A stretch of DNA of 40,484 bases from Beijerinckiaceae bacterium (lineage in GTDB: Bacteria; Pseudomonadota; Alphaproteobacteria; Rhizobiales; Beijerinckiaceae): positions 1-40,484 of the forward strand of contig SCSF01000077.1 of NCBI GenBank assembly GCA_004298435.1, read 5' to 3'. The notes beneath the pieces were generated by a model. It was not told where the DNA came from, searched no databases, and saw nothing but the letters and a program-made list of their open reading frames with translations. This document shows, piece by piece, positions 26,853-34,413 of the stretch. The number at the start of each line of letters is the position of its first letter. Positions within the stretch are counted from its first letter, which is position 1. The position numbers and the translations under genes are program-made.

Positions 26853-26955
26853 AGAGCGTTTTCGCGCGAAGTGGCTTCCGGTTCGCGTGAAGAAAACGCG
26901 TTGAGACAAATAACCAGAGCCGCGGTTCTGACTCCATCAGCACCGAACGGCTCCA
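26853..26955 (+). repeat. RIME-like two-hairpin intergenic repeat, copy E
   Basis: Outer stem GCGTTTTC / GAAAACGC with inner GCGAA / TTCGC. Second hairpin AGAGCC-gc-GGTTCTGA / TCAG(c)ACC-gaac-GGCTC. Ends 21 bases before the xoxJ start. Repeats G and E and the xoxF terminator fill the whole 474-base gap between xoxF and xoxJ, where other methylotrophs carry xoxG. Confidence 0.85.
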
Positions 26956-26976
26956 GAAGAGCTGATCGGAAACGCT

Positions 26977-27858
26977 ATGCACAAGATCGGAATGATGCGC
27001 CGGCACCTGTTGAAAATGGGTCTGCTGTCGGCGGCGCTCTTTGGCGCTCTCGCGCTCTGGCAGGGCTACATCGCCAAAGCACAGACAGGCGGTGACGAGA
27101 ATGGCGCGATCGAACTCGTCGATCCCAAGGTCCTGCGCGTTTGCGCGGATCCGCATCATCTTCCGTTTTCCGACAAGAATGGCGCCGGGTTCGAAAACAA
27201 GATCGCCGCTCTGCTTGCGCAGAAGCTCGGCAAGAAGCTGGCCTATACCTATTATCCAGACAGCCAGGGTTTCATCCGCAACACGCTCAATGCGTTTCGC
27301 TGCGACATCGTCATGGGCATCGCGCAAGGCGTCGATATCGTCCAGACGACCAATCCCTATTATCGCACCAGCTATGTGATGATTACGAAGAAGGATTCGG
27401 ATCTCGCCACGGTGCAGTCGTTTGCCGATCCGAAACTGAAGGGCAAACGCATCGGACTGATCGCTGATTCAGCGCCTGGGAACTACCTCGTCGCCAACAA
27501 TCTCATGGACAAGGCGAAATCCTATCCGCTGTTCATCGACACGCGTTTCTCCGAGCCTGCCAAAGACATGCTCAATGATCTTCGCGACGGGAAGATCGAT
27601 GCGGCCGTCCTGTGGGGACCGCTTGGCGGCTATCTCGCAAAACAATCGACGGTTCCGCTGAATGTGCAGCCTCTGACCAAGGACAAGGGCGAGCCGCGGC
27701 TTTCGTATCGCATCTGCATGGGCGTCCGTCATATGGATCAAAACTGGAAACGGACGCTGAACAAGCTGATCGCCGCCAATGCGACGCAGATCAACGCCAT
27801 ACTGAGAAGCTACGGCGTCCCGCTGCTCGATGAGAATGATGTGCCGATCACGCGCTGA
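26977..27858 (+). CDS. xoxJ: XoxJ/MxaJ-type periplasmic substrate-binding-like protein
   Basis: 293 residues. N-terminal hydrophobic signal segment (HLLKMGLLSAALFGALALW). Then a periplasmic binding protein fold: LRVCADPHHLPFSDKNGAGFENKIAALLAQKLG, AFRCDIVMGIAQGVDIVQTTNPYYRTSYVM, GPLGGYLAKQ. This is the quinoprotein-dehydrogenase-associated family that includes MxaJ and XoxJ, thought to help activate or assemble the methanol dehydrogenase. It lies 474 bases behind xoxF, after a terminator, so it needs its own promoter. Intact, in contrast to xoxF. Confidence 0.88.
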   Translation: MHKIGMMRRHLLKMGLLSAALFGALALWQGYIAKAQTGGDENGAIELVDPKVLRVCADPHHLPFSDKNGAGFENKIAALLAQKLGKKLAYTYYPDSQGFIRNTLNAFRCDIVMGIAQGVDIVQTTNPYYRTSYVMITKKDSDLATVQSFADPKLKGKRIGLIADSAPGNYLVANNLMDKAKSYPLFIDTRFSEPAKDMLNDLRDGKIDAAVLWGPLGGYLAKQSTVPLNVQPLTKDKGEPRLSYRICMGVRHMDQNWKRTLNKLIAANATQINAILRSYGVPLLDENDVPITR

Positions 27859-27984
27859 TTGGAGCGGTTGCGCCGTCATGCGTGGACTTGCTCCGCGCAT
27901 CCAGGAGAGTTGTTGCGAGAAAACAGGATCGCTTCGATTGCCGCCGCACGGCCATGACGCGCTTGGCGCAATATCTTTCTCTTA

Positions 27985-28086
27985 TAGCGTTTTCAAGCGG
28001 TGTAACTTCTGGTTCGCGTGAAGAAAACGCGTCAAGACAATTAATAGAGCCGTGGTTCTGATTCCGTCAGAACCGGAATGGCTCTA
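27985..28086 (+). repeat. RIME-like two-hairpin intergenic repeat, copy F
   Basis: TAGCGTTTTC to GGCTCTAG. Outer stem GCGTTTTC / GAAAACGC is perfect; the inner GCGAA arm is altered here (AAGCGGTG). Second hairpin AGAGCC-GTGGTTCTGA / TCAGAACCGGAAT-GGCTCT. Confidence 0.85.
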
Positions 28087-28097
28087 GCACTTCCATT

Positions 28098-28212
28098 ATT
28101 GCGAGCAGAAAGCGAAGCAATCGAATTTTCTTCAAGCCTTCTGGATTGTTTCGCCGCTACGCAAGCAAGTTGACACGGCCTGCATAAATTTGCTTGCGAT
28201 GCTCCTCGCAAT
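28098..28212. repeat. Imperfect palindromic ATTGCGAG / CTCGCAAT repeat
   Basis: ATTGCGAGCA at 28098 is matched by TCGCAAT ending at 28212. Inside, GCGAAGCAATC (28112-28122) pairs with GATTGTTTCGC (28144-28154). It resembles a dispersed palindromic repeat common in alphaproteobacterial genomes. With copy F it fills the gap before ybgC. Confidence 0.55.
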
Positions 28213-28254
28213 GTCGTCTGAAACGACCTTTCCACTGTCGGCGAATGCGTTACG

Positions 28255-28662
28255 ATGCTTGCACAACATCTTCTTACGGTCCGCGTCTATTACGAGGATA
28301 CGGATTTTACCGGCGTTGTTTATCATGCGTCCTATCTGCGCTTTCTCGAACGCGGCCGGACTGAATTTCTGCGCGCTTGCGGCATTCGCCAGACAGAATT
28401 GTTCGATTGCGCAACCGGCACGGGCCTGGCCTTTGCAGTTCGAAAGATGGCGATAGAATTTCTGAAGCCCGCGCGCATGGACGATGTGCTCAGCGTCGAG
28501 ACGCGCGTCGACAAGGTGGGCGGAGCCTCCATCGAGATGGCGCAACGCATCTTGCGCGGCGATGAGCCGCTGATTGCCGCTCATGTCAGGATTGCTGCGG
28601 TCTCCGGGGGCCGCGCCCGCCGGCTTACCGACGCGATCCTCGCCAAACTTTCCTGCGATTGA
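28255..28662 (+). CDS. ybgC: YbgC-type acyl-CoA thioesterase of the Tol-Pal cluster
   Basis: 135 residues, a hot-dog fold. VRVYYEDTDFTGVVYHASYLRFLERGRTEFLR contains the 4-hydroxybenzoyl-CoA thioesterase-type active-site Asp and the YH motif. Cytoplasmic thioesterase usually encoded just before tolQ. Here 526 bases separate the two, so cotranscription is doubtful. Confidence 0.93.
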   Translation: MLAQHLLTVRVYYEDTDFTGVVYHASYLRFLERGRTEFLRACGIRQTELFDCATGTGLAFAVRKMAIEFLKPARMDDVLSVETRVDKVGGASIEMAQRILRGDEPLIAAHVRIAAVSGGRARRLTDAILAKLSCD

Positions 28663-29188
28663 GAATACGCGGGCATCGGCGCAAGAACGGCGCACGGCAT
28701 GCGAATGAATCGAGTTGTTGGATTAAATACAGGCCGGCGCATCTATTTTATTGTTTTTGAAGCATTTTTTCGACATTGATTGCAAGCCGCATCACCCGGA
28801 AATGCGATAAGGGCGCTTGGTCCCGGCGTCCGAAACGTCGCACGCCGCGTCAGGCCGATAAAAAAAACGCTCCAGAAAGCCCTGGCTAACTTTCTGTTAA
28901 CCTGAACAGCCGCTTAACTCGAGTGGTGGATATTTCTACCAATGGATGCGTCGTAAGCCCAAGAAATGACGGAATTACAGAACAGGTGTTCCTGACAGCC
29001 TGCCGGAAATCCGCATTAACCTGGGATAGCCGGCTCTCCGAGTATCGCCGGACAGAGACGGCGTCGCGTGACCGAGGGTGATTCCAGGCCCGGTGGTGCG
29101 CCGGACCCGAAATCACCCCGGAAGGCAAATTTTGGTCGCTGTGGGTGTAGGGCGGCGATTATCCGCCTGATTTGCAAGGACGAAACAA
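28663..29188. other. Gene-free region between ybgC and tolQ
   Basis: 526 bases without a supported gene. AT-rich around 28720-28770, as in a promoter region. A CtrA-like site CTAA-N7-TTAACC sits at 28886-28902. The tolQ ribosome-binding site AAGGA is at about 29176. Confidence 0.5.
28886..28901 (+). promoter_or_regulatory. CtrA-like box upstream of tolQ
   Basis: CTAA-N7-TTAAC, one mismatch from TTAA-N7-TTAA, about 290 bases before the tolQ start. Tol-Pal acts at the division site, so cell-cycle control is plausible. Inference only. Confidence 0.3.
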
Positions 29189-29896
29189 ATGAGCCCAGCC
29201 GCACCCGTTGCGGATATGTCTTTGTTGAGCATGTTCTGGACCGCCCAACTCGCGGTGAAATTCGTCATGCTGGGTCTGCTCAGTGCCTCGGTCTGGTGCT
29301 GGGCCATCATCATCAACAAAGCGATCCTCTACCGCAAGTTTCAGATCGCGATGGATCGCTTCGAGCAGATTTTCTGGTCCGGCACATCGCTCGAAGAACT
29401 CTACACCACTTTGTCGGCCAGGCCGACAAGCGGCATGGCGACCCTCTTCGTCGCGGCGATGCATGAATGGAAACGTTCGGTGCAGACGGCGAGCAGTTCC
29501 TTCATGGGCCTTCAGGCGCGCATCGAGAAGGTGCTGGATGTCTCGATTGCTCGCGAAGTCGAAAAACTCGAATCGAACCTTATCGTGCTCGCAACTGTCG
29601 CATCGGCGGCGCCGTTCGTAGGCCTTTTCGGCACGGTTTGGGGCATCATGCACTCGTTCAGTTCGATCGCCGCCTCGAAGAACACGTCGCTCGCGGTCGT
29701 CGCGCCAGGCATCGCCGAAGCGTTGCTGGCGACCGCCATCGGCCTCTTCGCGGCCGTTCCGGCGCTGATTGCCTTCAACAAGCTGCAAGGCGACGTCGCC
29801 AAGAAGCAGGCACGCCTCGAAGGATTTGCGGATGAGTTTTCCTCGATCCTGTCACGGCAGATCGATCAGCATGCCGTCCGTGACCGTGCCGCGTAG
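29189..29896 (+). CDS. tolQ: Tol-Pal system proton channel subunit TolQ
   Basis: 235 residues, ATG 9 bases after AAGGA. MotA/TolQ/ExbB family with three membrane helices: ~residues 20-42, ~133-155 (LATVASAAPFVGLFGTVWGIMHSF) and ~168-192. With TolR it forms the inner-membrane proton channel that energises TolA. First of tolQ-tolR-tolA-tolB. Confidence 0.95.
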   Translation: MSPAAPVADMSLLSMFWTAQLAVKFVMLGLLSASVWCWAIIINKAILYRKFQIAMDRFEQIFWSGTSLEELYTTLSARPTSGMATLFVAAMHEWKRSVQTASSSFMGLQARIEKVLDVSIAREVEKLESNLIVLATVASAAPFVGLFGTVWGIMHSFSSIAASKNTSLAVVAPGIAEALLATAIGLFAAVPALIAFNKLQGDVAKKQARLEGFADEFSSILSRQIDQHAVRDRAA

Positions 29897-29992
29897 GCTG
29901 ACAGTGCAAAGACTCATGGCAAAGCGATTTGGACCGATGCCTGCGAAGGTGGAATTGCCGGCTTTGCTCCACAACGGGGGAGATTTGAACCG

Positions 29993-30445
29993 ATGGGGAT
30001 GAGCGTCGGGCAGGCGCGAAAGGGCGGCAGGCGCGGTGGCCGCCGCGGCGTGCCGCGCTATTCAGCCATGGCCGATATCAACATGACGCCCTTCATCGAC
30101 GTCATGCTCGTTCTCCTGATCATTTTCATGGTCGCGGCGCCGCTGCTCGCAACCGGCGTGCCGATCGATCTGCCGCATACGAAGGCAGCAGCGCTCAACA
30201 TCGAGCAGAAGCCCTTGTCGGTTGCGGTCGATGAAAAGGGCGGGGTTTTCGTCATGGATAAGCCGGTGTCGCTCGATGAACTCGCCTCCAAGCTGAAGGA
30301 AGTGGCGCAGGACGGACTCGACCAGCGCATTTATGTGCGCGGCTCGAACGAGGTGAATTACGGCAAGATTGCCCAGGTCATGTCGATCATTACAGCCGCC
30401 GGCTACAAGAAGGTCGCTCTCGTCACAGAGCCGGCGAAAAACTGA
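29993..30445 (+). CDS. tolR: Tol-Pal system protein TolR
   Basis: 150 residues. One N-terminal membrane helix with the conserved INMTPFIDVMLVLLIIFMV, including the proton-carrying Asp, then a periplasmic ExbD/TolR domain ending VNYGKIAQVMSIITAAGYKKVALV. An ATG two codons later is an equally good start. The N terminus is Gly/Arg-rich. Partner of TolQ. Confidence 0.95.
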   Translation: MGMSVGQARKGGRRGGRRGVPRYSAMADINMTPFIDVMLVLLIIFMVAAPLLATGVPIDLPHTKAAALNIEQKPLSVAVDEKGGVFVMDKPVSLDELASKLKEVAQDGLDQRIYVRGSNEVNYGKIAQVMSIITAAGYKKVALVTEPAKN

Positions 30446-30477
30446 GCCGACGCGCCGTGATCAGCCGAGAAGCAGCA

Positions 30478-31575
30478 ATGTCGCTTTCGGAAAAACCCGG
30501 CTTTGTGGTTTCGGGCGCAGCCCATGTGGCTTTGCTCGTGGTGAGTTTGCTGTCTTTGTCGCATTCGCCGAAATTCCAGGATATGCAGGAGACGATTCCG
30601 GTCAGCATTGTCAGTGCGTCCGACGTCAATCAGATCATGCGGGGCGTCAAGACCGCAGAGAAAGTGCGGCCGAAGCAGCGGGCCGACAAGGTCGCGGACA
30701 CGCAGGAGATGAAGCCGAAGCCGCCGCTGGCCGAGGCCAAGCACGATGTGCCGACGCCGCCATTGCGCGCGCAGCACCGGCCGGATCCGGGCCAGGCTGA
30801 CAAGCCGCCGCCAAAGCCAGTGGAGACGGCGGAACTGACGCCGGCCACCCCTCCGCCGCCGAAGCCTGAAGCGGCCAAGCCGGCCCCCAAAACGCCGACT
30901 GCCATGCCGATGCCGCCGGATGCCTCCGCCAGCGAGCCTCTCCCTGTGCCGCGGCCGAAATTCGATCTGCCGAAGAAGGAAGCGAAGAAAGAGCCGCCGA
31001 AGAAGGAGATCCCGAAAAAGACGGAGCCGAAGCTTCAGTTCGACAAGATCGCAAAATTGCTCGACCAGAAACGGCCGAAGGAGCCGCCGAAGCCTGCCCG
31101 GCAGAAATCCGGCGAGGAAAATGCAGATCGCAAAAATGCGTTCGATCCCGATGATATCAGCCGCCTGCTGAGCCATGAAAAGCCGCAGCGTAAAGCCTCC
31201 ACCGGACGCCAGCTTGAGCAGGTGGCTTCGCTTGGCTCGCCGACAGCCTCGGCGCCGCGCATGTCGCCATCGCTGCAAGCCGAAATGGAAGGCTGGTTCC
31301 AGGATCGTTTTCAGGGCTGCTGGACTCAGCCGATCACCGTTCCGCCCGGGCCGAAATATGTGCCGGAAGTTCGTGTGCCGCTGAATATCGATGGCTCGCT
31401 GGCTGAGCCGCCGACTCTGGTCAATCCGCCAAGCGATCCGGCCTGGCGTCCATTGGCCGAAAGTGCTTTGCGCGCCATACGCGAATGCAATCCTCTCCCG
31501 GTTCCTGCCCGATTCAAGCCCTACTATGACGAATGGCGAGGCCGAATCGTGCGTTTCGAGGACGACACCTTATGA
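30478..31575 (+). CDS. tolA: Tol-Pal system protein TolA (TonB-like energy transducer)
   Basis: 365 residues from the ATG at 30478; a GTG at 30457 would add seven. N-terminal membrane anchor (FVVSGAAHVALLVVSLLSLSH). A long Pro/Lys/Glu-rich periplasmic spacer (~residues 65-230) replaces the Ala-rich helix of enterobacterial TolA. The C-terminal globular domain has WFQDRFQGCWTQP, VRVPLNIDGSL and SALRAIRECNPLPVPARF, with the two cysteines usual in alphaproteobacterial TolA. Connects the TolQR motor to TolB/Pal. Confidence 0.9.
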   Translation: MSLSEKPGFVVSGAAHVALLVVSLLSLSHSPKFQDMQETIPVSIVSASDVNQIMRGVKTAEKVRPKQRADKVADTQEMKPKPPLAEAKHDVPTPPLRAQHRPDPGQADKPPPKPVETAELTPATPPPPKPEAAKPAPKTPTAMPMPPDASASEPLPVPRPKFDLPKKEAKKEPPKKEIPKKTEPKLQFDKIAKLLDQKRPKEPPKPARQKSGEENADRKNAFDPDDISRLLSHEKPQRKASTGRQLEQVASLGSPTASAPRMSPSLQAEMEGWFQDRFQGCWTQPITVPPGPKYVPEVRVPLNIDGSLAEPPTLVNPPSDPAWRPLAESALRAIRECNPLPVPARFKPYYDEWRGRIVRFEDDTL

Positions 31576-31668
31576 GGCCTCTCCGCGCGCCGCAGACAGG
31601 TCCCGCAGAAAGATGCCGGAGCCGCGGTTCCAACTGACTGTTTCCTCGATTCGAGCGGACGTGAAAAC

Positions 31669-33003
31669 ATGCTTCCATCCATCACTCGGCGTTCCGCCTG
31701 CGGGCTCGTACTCGGCGCCGCCACAGGCATCGTCGGTTCAAGCCTCGCCAATGTTGGCCCGGCCGTTGCGCAACAACGCTATTTCGATGTGCGGCCCGGC
31801 GGTAATTTCAAACCTGTAACAGTTGCTGTCACGCAATTCGTCGGTGGTTCCGAAGCCTCTCAGATCAGCTCGATCATCACCCATGATTTCAGCCGATCGG
31901 TGTTTCTGCTGCCGATCGATTCGAAGACATTCATCGATCATCCGAGCAATCCGGACGTGCCGCTGCAAATGGCCTCCTGGAAGGCCATCAATGCGCAATT
32001 CGTCGTGACCGGCCGCGCCGTCAACACCGGCGGCGGCAAGCTGCGGACAGAATTTCGCTTGTGGGACGTCGGCTCGGGCGCGCAGGTCGCCGGGCAGCAA
32101 TATGTGACGGACCCGAACAATCTGCGCCGCGTGGCCCATATTATTTCGGATGCGATCTTCACTCGCATCACCGGCGAAAAGGGCTTTTTCGATACGCGTA
32201 TCGTCTTCGTCGATGAGACGGGGCCGCGGATTCACCGCCGCAAGCGGCTTGCGATCATGGATCAGGATGGCGCCAATGTGCGTTATCTCACACGCGGCGA
32301 CGAACTTGTCATCACGCCGCGCTTTTCACCTTCGTCGCAGGAAGTCACCTATATGGCGTTCGGCAATTCCGATCCCCGGGTGCTGCTGCTCAACATAGAC
32401 ACAGGACAGCGCGAAGTTGTCGGCAATTTCCCTGGCATGACCTTCGCGCCGCGCTTTTCGCCGGACGGGCACAAGATCATCATGTCCCTCTCGGAGCGCG
32501 GCATCTCGAACCTCTACACGATGGATCTTCGCTCGCACGCGACGACGAGGCTCTCCAATTCAACAGCGATCGATACGTCGCCATGCTATTCGCCCGACGG
32601 ATCGAAGATCGTTTTCGACTCCGACCGCGGCGGCAATCAGCAGCTTTACGTCATGCCGAGCACAGGCGGCAATGCGCAACGCATCTCGTTTGGCCAAGGC
32701 ACCTATTCGACACCTGTCTGGTCGCCGCGCGGCGATTACATCGCTTTCACCAAGCAGACCCAGGGCATGTTCGCCATTGGCGTGATGAAGCCCGACGGGA
32801 CGGGCGAAAGAATCCTCACCGAAGGCTTCCATAACGAAGGCCCCACCTGGGCGCCGAACGGCCTCTTCCTCATGTTCTTCCGCGATCCGGGCGGCGAATC
32901 CGGCGCGCATATCTTCATGCGGGATTTGTTCGGCCGCGCCGAGTTCGAGGTGCCAACGCCATCCTATGCGTCGGACCCGGCATGGGGTCCGTTATTGGCG
33001 TGA
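31669..33003 (+). CDS. tolB: Tol-Pal system periplasmic protein TolB
   Basis: 444 residues. Signal peptide with a twin-arginine look ([16 protein letters not shown]), cut near AVAQ. N-terminal alpha/beta domain ([11 protein letters not shown] ...), then a six-bladed beta-propeller with repeated PRFSPDG / [18 protein letters not shown] / [12 protein letters not shown] / PTWAPNG blades. Binds Pal and links it to TolA. Its last codons overlap the convergent xerD end by 12 bases. pal and cpoB, which normally follow, are absent. Confidence 0.96.
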   Translation: MLPSITRRSACGLVLGAATGIVGSSLANVGPAVAQQRYFDVRPGGNFKPVTVAVTQFVGGSEASQISSIITHDFSRSVFLLPIDSKTFIDHPSNPDVPLQMASWKAINAQFVVTGRAVNTGGGKLRTEFRLWDVGSGAQVAGQQYVTDPNNLRRVAHIISDAIFTRITGEKGFFDTRIVFVDETGPRIHRRKRLAIMDQDGANVRYLTRGDELVITPRFSPSSQEVTYMAFGNSDPRVLLLNIDTGQREVVGNFPGMTFAPRFSPDGHKIIMSLSERGISNLYTMDLRSHATTRLSNSTAIDTSPCYSPDGSKIVFDSDRGGNQQLYVMPSTGGNAQRISFGQGTYSTPVWSPRGDYIAFTKQTQGMFAIGVMKPDGTGERILTEGFHNEGPTWAPNGLFLMFFRDPGGESGAHIFMRDLFGRAEFEVPTPSYASDPAWGPLLA

Positions 33004-33966
33004 GCTCTTGGCGTCGTTGAGCGGATGCAGGTCGCGCACCATCGCCTTCATCCGCTCGTCGAGCACATGGGTATAGATCTGGGTCGTCGAAATATCGGCA
33101 TGGCCGAGCAGTTCCTGCACGATCCGCAGATCCGCTCCATTTTGCAGAAGGTGGCTCGCGAAAGCGTGGCGCAGCACATGCGGGCTGACTCGCGCCGTGG
33201 CTATGCCTGCCGCTGCCGCAACCGTCTTGAGGTCGCGGGCGAAAAGCTGCCGGCTGAGATGGCCGCTTTTGCCCTCCGCCGGAAACAGCCATGCGCCGGC
33301 GGCGGCACGAGGATCGGTCTTTTCCAGCAGGCCGCGATAGAGGCGCATGGCGCGCCGCGCCGGTTCCGACAGCGGAACCAGCCTTTCGCGGCCGCCCTTG
33401 CCGCGCACGAGAATCATCGGCTCTTTCCGGCGGGCGGCAGTCTTTGGCAGGCTGACAAGTTCCGAAACTCGCAGTCCGGTTGCGTAAAGGAGTTCGAGAA
33501 GGCAGGCGATTCGGGCGGTATGAAGCGATGCTGCTGGATCGCCCTGCGCGGCGTCGCGCATCGCATTCGCCGTGTTCAAAAGCCGCTCGACCTCGCTTAC
33601 GGACAGAATTTTCGGAAGCTTCAGCGCCTGCTTCGGTCCTTCGAGAATTGCGGCGGGATCGTCCTTGCGCTGCCCCTCGGAGCATAAAAACCGATGCAAC
33701 TGGCGAATTGCCGAAAGCCGGCGGGCGCTCGTCGAGGCGGCGAAGCCTCGGCTCTTCAAGCCCAGAAGATAGGTCCTGATGTCGTCGGTCGCGACGTTTT
33801 GCAGGCTCTTGCCCGCATCAATGATGGCGTTGCAATAATCGTCGAGGTCGCGGCGATAGGCGTCGAGCGTATTGCCGGCCGCGCCGCGCTCCGCCGCCAT
33901 CATCTCGAGAAAAGTTTCCAGAGACGCTGCCGAAGCAGCCTTTTCGCCACGATGTTTTGCGGGCAA
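32992..33966 (-). CDS. xerD: Tyrosine recombinase XerD/XerC type
   Basis: 324 residues from a TTG that follows GGAGGGG; an ATG further in (MMAAERG) is an alternative. N-terminal SAM-like core-binding domain ([23 protein letters not shown]). The catalytic domain has all active residues: Arg in TGLRVSEL, Lys in GKGGRER, His-x-x-Arg in [13 protein letters not shown], His in [12 protein letters not shown] and the Tyr nucleophile in TQIYTHV. Resolves chromosome dimers at dif. Located in a housekeeping region upstream of aroKB, not next to mobile genes. Confidence 0.93.
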   Translation of the reverse strand: MPAKHRGEKAASAASLETFLEMMAAERGAAGNTLDAYRRDLDDYCNAIIDAGKSLQNVATDDIRTYLLGLKSRGFAASTSARRLSAIRQLHRFLCSEGQRKDDPAAILEGPKQALKLPKILSVSEVERLLNTANAMRDAAQGDPAASLHTARIACLLELLYATGLRVSELVSLPKTAARRKEPMILVRGKGGRERLVPLSEPARRAMRLYRGLLEKTDPRAAAGAWLFPAEGKSGHLSRQLFARDLKTVAAAAGIATARVSPHVLRHAFASHLLQNGADLRIVQELLGHADISTTQIYTHVLDERMKAMVRDLHPLNDAKSSRQ

Positions 33967-33990
33967 CGCGCGAAACCCCTCCAGATCACG

Positions 33991-34021
33991 ATGCTCTCAG
34001 GCCGAGTCGGCCTGAGAGCAT
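33991..34021. repeat. Near-perfect 31-base palindrome upstream of xerD
   Basis: ATGCTCTCAGGCCGA-G-TCGGCCTGAGAGCAT, 15-base arms around one base. It lies 24 bases before the xerD start, on its 5' side. No T-run, so it is not an ordinary terminator. Confidence 0.8.
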
Positions 34022-34046
34022 GTAACGTGATCGATTCCGGTAAATT

Positions 34047-34100
34047 CAGAGCGGGATTTAATGCGAAAAACCGGCAGCCACTTTTTCGCCTCCCGCTCTG
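34047..34100. repeat. Nested inverted repeat between the 47-residue gene and xerD
   Basis: Outer arms CAGAGCGGGA (34047-34056) and TCCCGCTCTG (34091-34100); inner arms GCGAAAAA (34063-34070) and TTTTTCGC (34082-34089). A third type of structured intergenic repeat in the window. Confidence 0.75.
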
Positions 34101-34112
34101 GTCTCGGTGTTC

Positions 34113-34256
34113 CTATTTGTTCAGGCGGCTTGCCGGTATCGTCTGTATGATCTGGTGCGGTTGCGGCGTGACGAAGGTGACGAGCGCCAGCATCCCGAGA
34201 TAGACGAGGCCAGCGAGGACGCAGATGATGAACAGAAAACGAAAAAGGCTTGGCAA
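34113..34256 (-). CDS. 47-residue membrane protein, conserved neighbour of xerD
   Basis: Starts at a TTG (minus strand) with GGGAGG five bases before it and ends at the TAG at 34113-34115. Sequence features: basic start LPSLFRFLF, one membrane helix (FIICVLAGLVYLGMLALVTFV), then a short polar tail PQPHQIIQTIPASRLNK. Small proteins of this design are found at this place in Hyphomicrobiales genomes, as I recall, sometimes mislabelled as histidine kinase. Function unknown; probably inner membrane. Confidence 0.65.
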   Translation of the reverse strand: MPSLFRFLFIICVLAGLVYLGMLALVTFVTPQPHQIIQTIPASRLNK

Positions 34257-34413
34257 TCCAGCCTCCCCACCGAATCGGTTGCATTATAGGCAAGAAAATG
34301 CCGCTGCCTAAGCTGGAGGTTTTTGAGGTGCGGGATCAGGGCAGCCGGGAGAAGCCGCAGCTACGCCGGCGAGACGGGTTAAATCCCGGGCTGCGGCGTG
34401 TTACATCACGACC

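Noticed and set aside
5055-28086. The repeated hairpins considered as a CRISPR array
   Set aside because: Copies are kilobases apart, in both orientations, and have no spacer organisation or cas genes.
33997-34293. 98-codon minus-strand open frame between xerD and aroKB
   Set aside because: Runs through two palindromic repeats; the 47-residue frame in the same place has a better start and a membrane helix.
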